A stretch of 64,000 nt of DNA, from the NCBI RefSeq assembly GCF_000143415.4, contig NW_003314374.1, forward strand, positions 335,754 to 399,753, given 5' to 3'. Source of the stretch: Selaginella moellendorffii (Eukaryota > Streptophyta > Lycopodiopsida > Selaginellales > Selaginellaceae). Below, in pieces: positions 43,330 through 54,190 of the stretch; position 1 is the first letter of the stretch; each line of letters begins with the position of its first letter. The notes below the pieces were generated by a model. That model was given only the letters and a program-made list of their open reading frames with translations. It was not told the DNA's origin and made no database searches. The translations under genes and the position numbers were made by a program.

Positions 43330-44500
43330 ATGGTCCCCAATTCTTACTTTAGAAGAGATGCAAATCCGGAGTCCATGTCTGGAGCGCTGAAGATGGAGCA
43401 CGATGGCCTCTACTGGGGGCAGCAGCAGCAAATTGATCCACTCGGCCAGAACGTCTATCCTGTGCAGGCATCTGGAAGTTCTCAAGGAACCAGCATCCAG
43501 TTCTCTCCCTCCCCGTCTTCTTCGACTCATCTCCAGGCACTCCGGGACTTTATGTCGCAAGGAAACAGCACCGGCAGTGTTCCACTGTATTCGCAGCAGC
43601 TAGTGCCACTGCCACCCCCGCTCTTGGTTCCACTGGGAGAAGATCCATCACACTTCAGCAGGTCTGCATTGCCGGATGTTGATATGCGCGGTCAATACCG
43701 GGGAGATGTCTTTGGCAGTGAGAAGACCCCGCACAGAACTCAGCTCCAGCGAGAAAGCCATATCCTTGCCGAGCGTCAAAGGCGAGAGGAAATGAACGAT
43801 AAGTTCTCATCCCTCCGAGCAATGCTCCCGAAATCTTCAAAGGTATGTCTGTAGCCTGTAGAATATATGAGAGGTGGTACAGGGACTAAAAAATCAATTA
43901 CCTGGCTTTTGCTGCAGAAAGACAAAGCGTCCATAGTCGGGGATACAATAAACTACGTTGTGGACCTCGAGAAGACGTTGAAACGACTCCAAGCTTGCAG
44001 AGCAAAGAGAAAAGGTTGCCACATTCCAAAAGAGAAAAGTTTGAAAAGCTCACCATCATCCGACCCGAAGTTGGAGGCCTCGAAAACTGACACTGTAAGT
44101 ATCGATCGGTTCCCAGGCAGCTCTGTTTCGATCATAACAGTCGTGAACTTATGCTGCAGGTCCAGAGATTGCCAGTCCAGGTCGAAGTTCAAGCGCTGGG
44201 AGAGCAGGCAGTAGTAAAACTGGTATGTGGAAAATCGCCTAAGCTTGTTCTGAGAATACTGACAGCATTGGAGCAATGTAAAGTCGAGGTTCTCCAATCT
44301 AATGTCACCACCCTGGGAGATATTGCTGTTCATTTCTTCACAATAGAGGTTAGTACTTGCATAGTCCATGAATGAAAAAAAGGGAACTCTTACCAAGTTT
44401 TTCAACTCTGCAGCTCACTCCCGGTGTGAGTGCCACAACCGAAGAGCTCATCGCAGCTTTAGAAGCAGCTGCTGCTGCAATGAACTCCTCAACATCCTGA
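43330..44500 (+). CDS. bHLH transcription factor with ACT-like C-terminus
   Basis: Exons 43330-43842, 43918-44094, 44160-44348 and 44414-44500 give 321 residues. The N-terminal 135 residues are Gln/Ser/Pro-rich (possible activation region). The basic region and helix 1 read ESHILAERQRREEMNDKFSSLRAMLP (H, E and R at the E-box contact positions, so G-box/E-box binding is expected). The loop and helix 2 read KDKASIVGDTINYVVDLEKTLKRLQ across the first intron. After a Lys/Ser linker the C-terminus, VQVEVQALGEQAVVKLVCGKSPKLVLRILTALEQCKVEVLQSN, fits an ACT-like dimerisation fold found in many plant bHLH proteins. Subfamily not fixed. Nuclear by function. Confidence 0.9.
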
Positions 44501-44518
44501 CCTGATTGTTCTGGCACC

Positions 44519-45000
44519 ATATAACATGTTCATGATCGCGGTGCCCGTCACCACATTCGATTCCACCTTCAAGAGTTCTCACAATTCCCCATGATTCATT
44601 CAAGTGAGCTGCCAAAAATACACGCATTAAGAATACGAACATAAGTTATCCTGCTCGGGAGCTTACCATGAGTAGCAGCTCCGTGGTGGAAACCACGTTA
44701 GCATAGCGTTCCAAGAAACAACATCCCGCTCTTCGAACCCCCGAAAATCTCTTCGTCAACCTTCCCATGCTTCTTGCGAAACATAAAGGAGCCTTGGACT
44801 TTCGAGAGGGTCTAAGAGCGGGAGATTGCCTCATTTGTCGAAAGAGCTTCAGAGCCTCCTCCCTTGCTCGTGAGCAACCAGCAGCGAGATCATCGCGTTC
44901 CATATTGCTGCTCGGACACGAATCCGGTAAAAAACACCCCCGCGCTTTCCATAAGCATTCGCAACGCATCCTCTTCCCTACACGAGAGTCGAAATATATG
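44519..45000 (-). pseudogene. Fragment copied from the neighbouring DYW-PPR gene
   Basis: Long stretches match 30824-31440 of the DYW-PPR gene: catgttcatgatcgcggtgc, cataagttatcctgctcggg and acaacatcccgctctt all recur, in the same order and strand, separated by small deletions (for example around 44560 and 44690-44700). No frame stays open for more than a few repeats. The copy begins right after the bHLH stop codon, so it also forms part of that gene's 3' region. Confidence 0.85.
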
Positions 45001-45243
45001 AGCGGCGATCCGATATGAAGAAATGGAAGCTCACCCGTCGTCGCTAAACTTTGGAGGCATATTCTCAGCTTGGTTTATCACTTTCTTCTTTTTTTTTCTT
45101 GTGTAATAGCATATGCTGCTCTATTGAATTGATTAGCCTAACTACATGCAAGAAACACAGGCCACTCATGATAAGAAAAGAGTAGAACTCAATTTGCTGT
45201 ACACAAGAACCATATTCTTGAGCTATATACTACAAGGTGACAA
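45001..45243. other. Intergenic, nothing recognised
   Basis: AT-rich; a T-run near 45085-45102. It should contain the 3' UTR of the GTPase gene. Confidence 0.4.
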
Positions 45244-46662
45244 TCAAGAACTCGGAGGACTCTCTAGAGCAAACCACCCAAACTTACCCCTTCGAAAATC
45301 CAGAAGCAATCTGGTTGCGGCCTGATTGACATCGCCTTGAAACAGCTTTTGCGCCACGAGCTCAAGATAACTGCAGAGCGCATCACACCACCTCTTAGCC
45401 AAACAAAGCTTCAGACGAGACGGCCTTACTATTCTCCCGAGCAATCTTCCGCGTCTACTCTGTAGCGAGAGGTCAGCACCTTGGCTCCTGCATGGTTTTG
45501 TCAGACGCTATTGCCGAGGAACAAACAGAATCACTGCGAACCTGCTGCTGGCAAACGCTTCAATCTCTCGACAAGCACCGCAGCAACTCCTGAAACTTCG
45601 TATGATTCTTGTCCGATGTCATTGCATATCGCGAGCTTCACCGCTGCAGCCTGATCGTCGAACTTCATAGGTAGGATCCCAGGCGAATCTAAAAGGTCTA
45701 GACCATCGTGAATCGTCGACCACCTGTGCATGGAACGATGTTGTGCTTATCAAGAATGGAGATCTAAGCTTTACCTTAGCTGACGGGTTACACCAGGCCG
45801 TGGTGCAGCTTCACATATTTTGCGTTTCAAGAGCCGATTGATGATGGAAGACTTGCCGATATTGGGAAAACCAACGACTGCTACTCTGACCTGTTCCAAA
45901 CTATCAGGGGGAAACAAGAGAAAACAAGAGATGCTATGCTCACCGAGCGAGGAAGAAGACCTTTATCCCTTCGCTTCGAATTTATGGTAGAAGCCACAGA
46001 GCCGGCTTGTCGAGTGAGTTTCATAATCCCCTGTAAAGAGAACTCGCTCACAGAGAAATGAAGTGTTCGCAAAAACTCACCTTTCCTTGCTGGCCATTTG
46101 TAAATATGACAGGCATGTCTTTCGAAGCAAAGTATGAAGCCCAAGCGTTTCTATCCGCGGTAGAGATCATGTCTTCGCGATTGAGAACCAGTATCCTCTT
46201 TTTTCCACGGATCCATTTCTCAAGCTTTGGAAATATTTCCGGTTAGTAACATGTGCGAAGGAACTTATAGAACACTTACGTCGGGATGACCAGTGGCGGA
46301 AGGTATCCTCGCATCTCTTAGCTCCACAACAACGTCGACTAGAAGGAGCTGTTCCTTGAGATCTCTCTCGGCTTTGGCAATATGTCCAGGATACCACTAC
46401 ACTTCACAGAGGCATTAGAAAGACGATAGAAGAAGGAAAAAGCGAGAAATTCACAAACCTGGACGTATCTTCCCGTTGTCATGAGCCGATTCATCTCGAC
46501 ATCCACGATCGGCCTCTCGTGCTTGAATGTTCTCACTGCCAGCGACGCTGTAGCCGAAATCCTCGAATAATTCCGTAGCGACTGCGATAATTTCACCGAT
46601 AAAGCTCGCGAATCAACCGCATTCTCACCTTTCTGAGCAGCATCCTCTCTCCCGACCTCCAT
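45244..46662 (-). CDS. DAR-type GTPase (YlqF/RbgA/MTG1 family), probably chloroplast
   Basis: Circularly permuted GTPase acting in assembly of the large ribosomal subunit; closest remembered match is plant DAR GTPase 3. Eight exons (46662-46459, 46396-46280, 46224-46081, 46030-45944, 45890-45775, 45723-45542, 45487-45430, 45370-45244) sum to 1035 nt, 344 residues. The G motifs come in permuted order: LVLNRED (G4), then [15 protein letters not shown] (G1), GVTR (G2) and [13 protein letters not shown] (G3). Also present are [14 protein letters not shown] and [11 protein letters not shown], which give the DAR name, and the C-terminal [12 protein letters not shown]. The frame stays open upstream to about 46707 without a Met; an ATG at 46732 is out of frame, so the start at 46662 was chosen and a longer transit peptide may exist by another route. 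Confidence 0.88.
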
Positions 46663-46806
46663 TTCTCTCCCCAGAAGCTGCCGCAGCGATCGCGAGTCGC
46701 CGAGCACCCTAAATCCGCGCTCACGACCGCCATAGCCAAAATGAAAAAGATCCCACGGAATAAACCCTAGGGCTAGGGTTTGTGGTTTTCTTGGGGAGCA
46801 AGCACG
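46663..46806. promoter_or_regulatory. Shared promoter between GTPase and SF3B5
   Basis: 144 bp between divergent start codons. It contains ccctagggctagggttt (46768-46785), resembling the telo-box (AAACCCTA) common in promoters of plant ribosome and translation genes. Confidence 0.55.
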
Positions 46807-47133
46807 ATGCAGGTAAGTAAGCGCTCGATCTCTCTTCCCATTTCCTCAGCGATTGGTAGCGATTTCTTGCAGGCCAGCGATCGATTCAACATAAACTCGC
46901 AGCTAGAGCATCTCCAGGCCAAGTATGTGGGCACTGGGCACGCCGACCTCAATCGATTCGAGTGGGCGGTGAACATCCAGCGCGATAGCTATGCCTCGTA
47001 CATCGGCCACTACCCGCTGCTCGCCTACTTCGCCATCGCCGAGAACGAATCGATCGGGCGCACGCGCTACAATTTCACGCAGAGGATGCTCCAGCCCTGT
47101 GGATTGCCGCCCGAGAGGGAGGAAGAAGCATAG
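46807..47133 (+). CDS. SF3B5: Splicing factor 3B subunit 5
   Basis: Small core subunit (SF3b10) of the U2 snRNP SF3b complex, which recognises the intron branch point. Exon 1 is 46807-46812, only ATG CAG; exon 2 is 46873-47133. The 88 residues read MQ then ASDRFNINSQLEHLQAKYVG, FEWAVNIQRDSYASYIGHYP, LLAYFAIAENESIGRTRYNF and CGLPPEREEEA, almost identical to animal and plant orthologues in length and sequence. The first coding exon of 6 nt is notable but gives the expected N-terminus. It is divergent from the GTPase gene. Nuclear. Confidence 0.97.
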   Translation: MQVSKRSISLPISSAIGSDFLQASDRFNINSQLEHLQAKYVGTGHADLNRFEWAVNIQRDSYASYIGHYPLLAYFAIAENESIGRTRYNFTQRMLQPCGLPPEREEEA

Positions 47134-47539
47134 CTAATGAATCTAGAACTCCCCAGGAGCTCGCAATGCGATGGCACAGCGCCATTGTTTGTGATGCCGG
47201 GAAGAAGCAGCTATGCCTGGAATATGCTAATACATATCGAACGGTTGTAAACAAAAGGATCGGACGGCTACTGTATTGCCATGTGGACGCCATGCTGGCA
47301 CGATTGGGACCTTGAATTGCGCGGTCGGATGGCACTAGAGCATAGGGGGACCCCCAGCGCCAGAGATTTATTTTGGGCGATCGCGAGAGGAATTTCTCCC
47401 AGCTCCATCCATCCAGAGGGAAGATCGCAGGGCGCGCGCCGGCAAAGAAATGCTTCCAGTTCTAGCACAGTGATCTTCCCGAGATGAATGCCGCTCCGGC
47501 GGGGCCGAGATTTCACCAGCCGGATGATGCTTGAGGACG
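47134..47539. other. Intergenic, nothing recognised
   Basis: 3' region of SF3B5 and 5' leader of the next gene. A short upstream frame starts at 47485 and overlaps the next start; it ends at 47532, so it could be a small upstream ORF. Confidence 0.4.
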
Positions 47540-48853
47540 ATGGAATTCGTAAGTGCCACTGGAAGAGAGGTTCTTAGCTAGGGTTTAAGCGGATTTCTCT
47601 CTTTCAGGTGGGTCGATTCCAGGCGCTGGTGCGAAATGTGGCTGTAGCTCTTGAGAAGCCCAACAAGGAGAGATCCAAATGCCCGAGATGCAAGGGCTCG
47701 GGGTTTCTGGCACAGAGAGCGCCGTGGGATTGGAGCCGTGGGACTGTCTCCAACGATCCTTGCTGGTTCTGCGAAGGGTTAGTGCTTTACTCTTTCTAGA
47801 TGAGAATTTGCTCACAGATTCTCTCTGCTAGGATCGGTGTGATGCCTGTTGCTGGTCTCACTGGCTTCTTGCTCGCAAGAGCATCGCCAGCTTTCCACAC
47901 TCGAGATATCAAAGCTCCCTCCCAGCTTCCAATCAAGGTGCAACTCTACCTGGGAAAATATCCAGGAACTCGGCCAAAGTTTTCCACGCACAAGGTTTGT
48001 GACAATCCAAAGGCCTTGCTCCACGACTTTTCTCGAGTTCCCGACTGGCTTTGCGGCGAGGAGTTCCAGCACCTTGAGACGCCACGAGCACCGAAAACTA
48101 GCATGGCAAGCGGTGGAACTCTATCCCCCAGGACCACTCCAGTCACAGGAACACGAAGAGGAAGCTCTAGTCTTTTCCGCACCAAGTCAAGCACACAACC
48201 CCGGCCTGATGGCGGCGTCCCTCGCTTCTCTCGCCAACTTGGGATGGCTTCGAGCACTCCTCGTTCGTCACCACCAGCTTACGGGACAAGGAGTCCCTCG
48301 TCTTCACCAAAGGAAAGACAGACACCGGTGGTGTTGATACCAGTTCCTTCAACGCTCGAGTCGCCCAAGGATACCGTGGAAGCTGAAGACGCAGGAGCGC
48401 CGAAGTCTGTTCGCTTCGCTCGAAGAAATCCGAGACACTTCAAGGCACCCAGGAGAGAGAGGAACCGGATCCGAGAGGAGGCGGAGAAAGAGGCCGTGGA
48501 GAGAGCCCGGAGGAGTGTACAATCAGGCCCTGGCGCAACCGAGATGGAAAAACAAGACCAAGCTGGAGCTCCAAGCTCAGGTAATTGTTTCTACAGATTC
48601 ATACATTCGTGCACGATCTAACTTGTTTGGTGGCTTTGTTTCCACAGGTCCAACACTTTGGTCCCTTAACGATCCGAGCAAGCCATCGTCGAGCTGGGCT
48701 TGGGCTTCCAAACTCCCTCTGCCTCCCTGGTTGGAGCCCTGGAAACGATCGTCACTGGGAAAGCATTTCTGGGTGAATCAGATGGTGTATGGAAGCCTCA
48801 AAGACCGCACTGCTGCACCACTCTCCCCAATGCCTAGTAAAGCATTTCTTTAG
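47540..48853 (+). CDS. Unrecognised protein with DnaJ-like CxxC motifs
   Basis: Exons 47540-47548 (Met-Glu-Phe only), 47608-47777, 47832-48580 and 48648-48853 join in frame to 377 residues. Near the N-terminus, VGRFQALVRNVAVALEKPN is followed by CPRCKGSGFLAQRAPWDW and DPCWFCEGIG, two Cys pairs as in a DnaJ-type zinc finger half. Residues 70-110 hold VMPVAGLTG. A long Ser/Pro/Arg-rich, probably disordered middle (SPRTTPVTGTRRGSS, ARRNPRHFKAPRRERNR) leads to a more ordered C-terminus (PTLWSLNDPSKPSSSWAWAS, PPWLEPWKRSSLGKHFWVNQ). I do not recognise the family; the conserved-looking ends suggest a real plant protein. The tiny first exon is inferred because it restores the frame and gives a Met. 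Confidence 0.6.
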
Positions 48854-48889
48854 AATCCCTTGCTTGTAAGCTTTCTTGGAAAGAAAGCT

Positions 48890-49510
48890 TAGTTTTAATC
48901 ATATGACAGTTTATTCGTCAATTTGAGAGTGGTAGTCAACATCTTTGATTGACGTTCATTGACTTTGATACAATTAATAGATGAGAAACATCCACGAGGT
49001 CCTGGATTCAATCCGGTAGATTGCCAGGGTACCACACCTCTTTGTGGATTTGTGGATGCTGTCCTTGGTGTGCAAGACACAACAAACCTGGTCCCTTTTC
49101 TTCCATTGCTTGGCAAATTCCTGTGAAGCAATGACACTGTGCCAGGATCTATAAACTCATTGCAGCCTCCCCAGATCGTCAAGCTTCAGGCCCAGAAAGA
49201 TCCGGAACAAGATGATCCTCCCCACCCTAGAAAGAAATAGCACCTAAATGGTAACCATTGCTCAGTCTAGTGGAGAACTTGTGCTTCTAATTTGTCCTAT
49301 TTTAGTAACTATGTATAGTTTAAATAATTTTTTCACCATATTTATGTATTATTTACTTATTATGTAAAAATCTTTTATATAGTGTTTGATTTGTTAAAAC
49401 ACCATAAGTACACACTTTTCACGAAGATGAGCTTCACCATTATTAAAAATAAATTAAAATAAAGTCAATAATCTTTTATAAAATAAATATAAATTGATAA
49501 AAATTCAGCA
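48890..49510. other. Intergenic, AT-rich, no gene recognised
   Basis: 48950-49250 has mid GC and a motif gattcaatccgg (near 49009) that looks like an RNA polymerase III B box, but no A box or tail was found. 49250-49510 is AT-rich. Confidence 0.35.
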
Positions 49511-49685
49511 TGTGAGGGCCAAGTGTACGGGTACAATGTTGTATACTAATATTAGTATAGTGGGATTTTGGTAGCTGTCAGATTGGTTTCAATCTGGACC
49601 ATTCGCTCCTGTATATAAACTAGAGTTTTTGGGCTAATTGATATACATATTTCTATATTCCCTTTTCATATTCCAAGCACTCACA
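49511..49685 (+). repeat. 5' LTR
   Basis: 175 bp, TGTGAGGGCC to ACTCACA; contains tatataaac (TATA-like) at 49613-49621. A matching copy lies at 53503-53677. Confidence 0.9.
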
Positions 49686-49918
49686 TTGATAGAAATGAGG
49701 GGCACTTTTGATTGTCCTTGAGGAGTGCTTGAATTTGAAATTTTGGTTTAGATCTAACTTTTGCATTGTCTAAATCTAACTTTTTCCATTTCCTTTCTTT
49801 TGTTCTTTTCTTTTAGGATTTTGGTTTGGATTTAGCTTTTTGCATTGTCTAGATTTACCATTTCCTTTTAGCTTTTTGTCATTTCTCTTCTTTTGCTCTT
49901 TCTTTTTTATTTGTCTTC

Positions 49919-50870
49919 ATGGCAAATCAGCAATCTCCTCCTTTGACTCTGGAGCAGTAGTTAGTACAATTGCTTGATGCTATGCATTTGCAATTGAACA
50001 ACCAAACTCAATTGATGGCAACATTCACAGCACGTGGTACAACTCCTCCTACTTTTGGTCTCAATCCTCGCGTTTGGCCGGAGTTCTTTTGCGGGAATCC
50101 TAGGGATAATGTGTACCATTGGTTCGATCACTTCACGGTGATTGCCACATATCATTCTTAGGATGATGCTTGACGTTTGTGTGAGTTTCCCACGTGTCTC
50201 AAAGGGACGGCATTGTAGTGGTACAATGGTTTGAGCGCAACCACTCGTGGGGATTGGAGTGTTCTTCTGGATGTCTTCAAACGTGCCTTCGGACATGCCG
50301 ATGATTGTGATGACACCTTCCAACAATTGCATTGTTTTTGCTAAGGGTCATCTGAGACGGTGATGCAATTTGATGTTTGTTTCCGAAGTCTTTTGCTTCG
50401 TGCGGAGCCAAATATGTTGGAGTGAATCAAGCTAGAAATGTTGTGGCCAACACTTCATCAAGATCTTGTTGGACTTGTGCATGCACTTGTTCTCGCCACC
50501 CTTGACGATGTTCTTCACTTGGCACAACGTTATGAGACATTGCCTCTTCCACTTCTCGTTGCACGTCCTTCAGTTCCACTTCCTATAGGTGATGGTCCTG
50601 TTCCAATGGAGGTTGATGCTGCTACTGCTCAAGTCCAAGGACAAGGGCGAGGATGTGGTCGTGGCCATGATGTTCACTATTGGGCGTGTGATGAAGTTAG
50701 TCATACTTATCGGCATTGTTGGCGTTTTCTGGATTGGCAACCTCTATTTCCGGGGTGGAGACCTTGGCGTCAGCAACGTCCCGTTGGTGCTGCTACAGTG
50801 GACGATTTGGACAGCGAGATACATCCAGGAAATGAGGAGTCATGCGAGTAACAGAGGGACCTTGTGTGAA
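49919..50870 (+). pseudogene. gag of the 175-bp-LTR gypsy element
   Basis: Reads from MANQQSPPLTLEQ through PEFFCGNPRDNVYHWFDHF and WYNGLSATTRGDWSVLLDVFKRAFG to HLAQRYETLPLPLL and a degenerate zinc knuckle (WACDEVSHTYRHC, where the first Cys is replaced). In-frame stops lie at 49958, 50159, 50171, 50216, 50342 and 50423; most fit a Gln or Arg codon changed by C-to-T. Confidence 0.8.
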
Positions 50871-51957
50871 TAAGTCAGTAACCCGTCCATCTTTCTTTCG
50901 GGATGATCATCAAGGGGTTCACTCGGCACCGGTTCATCTAGTGTTTACTTTCCAAGCTCGTTTTTATAACAAGAAGTCTCCTATTATTTTCTCCATGTTG
51001 GTTGATATAGGTTCAAGTTTATTTTCTATTGCTCGACCTGTTGCCACACGTTGCCATCTACACTTGTGTTATGCGGCAGAACTAGTTTTCATTCTTTATG
51101 GCAATGGCCGTACACATGCATATGCACGGGATGAGGTGGACCTGGTTGTGTGTGTGGGCGATCTCGAGCTTGAGTTGCAGTCATTGAGGGTGGTGCTGAG
51201 TCAAGCTTTTGACTTCATTCTTGGTGTGGATTGGTTGCAGCGGAATCATGCTAAGTGTGATTTTGAGGCTTCTCCCCCTTGTCTCATACTTCCTTGTCTT
51301 TCATCCATTCCTCTCACTTCTGTACCTCTTTGTCCCTCTCCTTCTACCTCTGCTTCCATTACTTTTGTTTCCCCACTATTTCCTCCTGTGTTTCCATCTT
51401 GTTCTGCTCTTCCCTTTTCCGATCCCTCTGATGATCTTTGTGTTGCAGTGGTGGACCGGCTTATGAAGGAGTATTCTGATCTCTTTGAATTTGACCTATC
51501 GTCTGGGGCCAAGATTGCCACATGTCATCCAATTCCAACCAAGGATGCTCGTCCAATCAAGGTTCCTGTTCGTTATCAGTCACCCATGGAGATCAAGATT
51601 TTACGTGCAAATGTCCAGGAGATGTTAGAGAAGGGTGTTATTCAGAAGTCGCGGAGTCCTTGGGCATGTGAACCTCATCTTGTGACGAAGCCTGATGGGA
51701 GTATTCATTTATGCATCGATTACCATCCGTTAAATGAAGTGACGATCCCAGATGTGTACCTTCTTCCTTACACTGCTGATCTTTTGGATTGTTTGGGGCG
51801 AAGTCGTTGGTTCACAAAGCTAGATCTTGTTTTTGGGTACTGGCAAGTACCGATGGCTGAAACAGATATTCCTAAGACTACTTTTCGTACACCATTTGGT
51901 TTGTACGAGTTCTTGGTGATGTCGTTTGGTTTAAACAATGCTCTAGCAACTTTTTAG
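50842..51957 (+). pseudogene. Protease and N-terminal RT of the gypsy element
   Basis: A 371-codon open frame. The protease motif should be DTG but reads VDIGSSLFSI (one C-to-T change), followed by LGVDWLQRNHAKCDF. RT follows: ILRANVQEMLEKGVIQKSRS, LCIDYHPLNEVTIPDVYLLP, FTKLDLVFGYWQVPM and FRTPFGLYEFLVMSFGLNNA. It ends at a TAG (51955-51957) where the family has Gln (ATFQR). Confidence 0.9.
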
Positions 51958-52099
51958 CGGATGATGGACGAGGTTCTTTGCGATATGCCGAAGGTGACTG
52001 CTGACTTCTGTTGTTCCAGCTTCTCTGGATTTTCTAGACAAGGATTCTGTGTTGTTGGCAGTTGCTGTACTTGATGTTTAGTGTCCACAAGGCGCAGAG

Positions 52100-53400
52100 C
52101 AAAATCTACCTTCTTTTGATGAGGTTTGCGAGGTTCAAAAGATTGAGCCATGGATTCGAAGGCTTCAAGATGGGTTTGAGAATCCTACATCACTTGCTGA
52201 TGACTTGCCTTTTCGGCATTTACATTCTCAATATCACCTCGAAAACGGCCTTATTTATTTTGTGGGGACAGATCTTGACGATCATTTACGGCTGGTGGTG
52301 CCTTCTATCTTTATTTCGCAGTTTCTCCATACCTACCATGATTCTCCTATTCTAGGTGGGCATATGAGACATCATTGGGTAATTGAGAAGTTGCGCAGGT
52401 CTTTCTATTTGCCGGAGATGCGATGTGATATTATCCGGTATGTGCATAGCTGCGTTTAGTGCTAAGTTCGTAATACTCCCCTTCTTGCTGCGGAAGGACA
52501 GTTGGAGTCAATTGCAGTTTCCCATCTGTTTGAGTTAGTGGCATTTGATCTTATAGGACCTTTTCCACGGTTGACTACTGGCAATGAGTATGTTATTATT
52601 GTTTTTGACTACTTGACTCGTTAGGTGGAAGTTGGTGCTCATGCTAGCGCCTCTGCAATTGCTGTTGGATACTTCCTCCTCAATCGAGTGGTGTTCCAGC
52701 ATTCTTGTCCAGAGCGGATTCTTTCGGATAATGGTCCCGCATTTATGGCTGAGGCATTTAATGTTTTGACATCTCGGTTAGGGATACGCCACACTTTCAC
52801 GAGTGCTTATCATCCACAATCAGACGGTCTAGTGGAACGGCTCATTTGGACATTCAAGGGGATGATTGCGAAGTATGTGAACTTTCAGCATTCGGATTGG
52901 GATGGTTATTTGCCATCTCTTCGGTATGTATATTTCACAGGGGTGCAGAGTTCTATTGGTGCTTCACCATATAAACTCCTATATGATCATGATCCAATAT
53001 TACCAACGGAGCTGGGTTTACTTTCGCGATTGCCACGAGTTGTGGATGCTAGGTCATGGGACCAGTATTTGACGAGCATTCTTCCACTTGTCCAAGCAAA
53101 GTCTGCCGAACACTTAGGCCATGTACAAGTGGGACAACAATGGTAGTACAACTCCCATCATCGTCCACTTGCGGAATACAAAGTGGATGATTTGGTGTTA
53201 GTCTGTTTTCCCCATCTTATGGTAGGTGGTTTATCTAAGGGGCTTCTTGCGCAGTGGAAAGGACCGTATCGGGTGTTGCGGCAAGTTAGACCACAAGTTT
53301 ATGAGGTTTGACATGATGTCCAACAGGCCGATCCTCCAAAGATTGTGCATGTGCAGCAGTTGAAATGCTTCATACAAAGGGATTGGGAGTAGTTAATACC
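52100..53400 (+). pseudogene. Integrase of the gypsy element
   Basis: The zinc-binding part is at 52340-52480 (H...H with YVHSCVxC, where a stop replaces Gln). The core at 52530-53000 has LVAFDLIGPFPRLTTGNEYVIIVFDYLTR, CPERILSDNGPAFMAEAF, SAYHPQSDGLVERLI and the D, D, E residues in place. The C-terminal part at 53160-53330 has DDLVLVCFPHLM and KGLLAQWKGPYRVLRQVRPQVYEV. Stops at 52622, 53144 and 53309. Confidence 0.85.
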
Positions 53401-53502
53401 ACCTACAGATCTGCCGATGCCTCCTCCTGATGTTCCTCCAAATCCTGGCCCATCTACAAGAGAACCTTGATAGTCTTCCATTATTCCGAGAGGAGAGGAT
53501 GA

Positions 53503-53677
53503 TGTGAGGGCCAAGTGTACGGTTACAATATCGTATACTAATATTAGCATAGTGGGATTTTGGTAGCCGTTAAATTGGTTTCAATCTGGACCACTCACTT
53601 CTGTATATAAACTAAGGTTTTTGGGCTAATTGATATGCACATTTCTATATTCTCTTTTCATATTCCAAGCACTCCCA
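53503..53677 (+). repeat. 3' LTR
   Basis: 175 bp, same length as the 5' LTR, with about a dozen scattered differences by eye; ends CACTCCCA. Confidence 0.9.
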
Positions 53678-54190
53678 AGCATAAATTATAGGTTTTAATA
53701 TAAACAAAATTATTTCAATTCTATTTTATTCATTTAACAATTATTTAGAAAATTTATCATATTAGTTATTTATTCTTCAATTATAAAATATAAGTATAAA
53801 GAAAAAGTAAAGCTCAAAGATTCACTAAAAATAAATATCCACTAAACTTTATTAAAATTAGAATTAAAATATTCTTTAATCTTTATAAAAATTTTTCAAA
53901 ATCACTCAGATGAACAAACTATAAACTCTTGAATTTGGACTTCTGAGAGGTCACTTAGCCAAATACTATTTAACTCCAAAGATGCTTAACCCCAAATATA
54001 CCAAAACTCTTAACTGATTTGAAAAAATATTTTTGTTCATGGGCTTTTTCCTTTTGTATTTGAATCCTATGGATCATCTTTAAAGATATTTTCTTTGGTT
54101 ACTTATAATCCATTTGTAAGCTCCTTAACTTAGATTTCTCAAGAGGTCACTCAGCTCAATACTAATTAAACCCAAGAACACTTATTCCTT
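53678..54190. other. AT-rich DNA, no gene recognised
   Basis: Repeat-derived; contains motifs such as taaccccaaatat that recur at 55620-55730. Nothing coding. Confidence 0.4.

Larger units (their letters stand above)
49511..53677 (+). mobile_element. Ty3-gypsy retrotransposon with 175-bp LTRs, internally deleted
   Basis: Two LTRs of equal length (49511-49685 and 53503-53677; TGTGAGGGCC...CAAGCACTC) flank gag, protease, RT and integrase on the plus strand. A purine tract (gagaggagaggatga) precedes the 3' LTR. Flanks read cagca on the left and aagca on the right, a possible target-site duplication with one mismatch. The RT stops after the MSFGLNNALATF box and is followed by unrelated-looking DNA and then the integrase region, so the YxDD part, the thumb and RNase H are missing or destroyed. 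Many stops stand at Gln codons. Inactive, but the LTRs still align well. Confidence 0.93.

Noticed and set aside
46690..46732. ATG at 46732 as start of the GTPase
   Set aside because: It is out of frame with the conserved exon; no intron that would correct the frame is visible.
48985..49030. tRNA-derived SINE
   Set aside because: Only a B-box-like motif is seen; no A box, tail or second copy.
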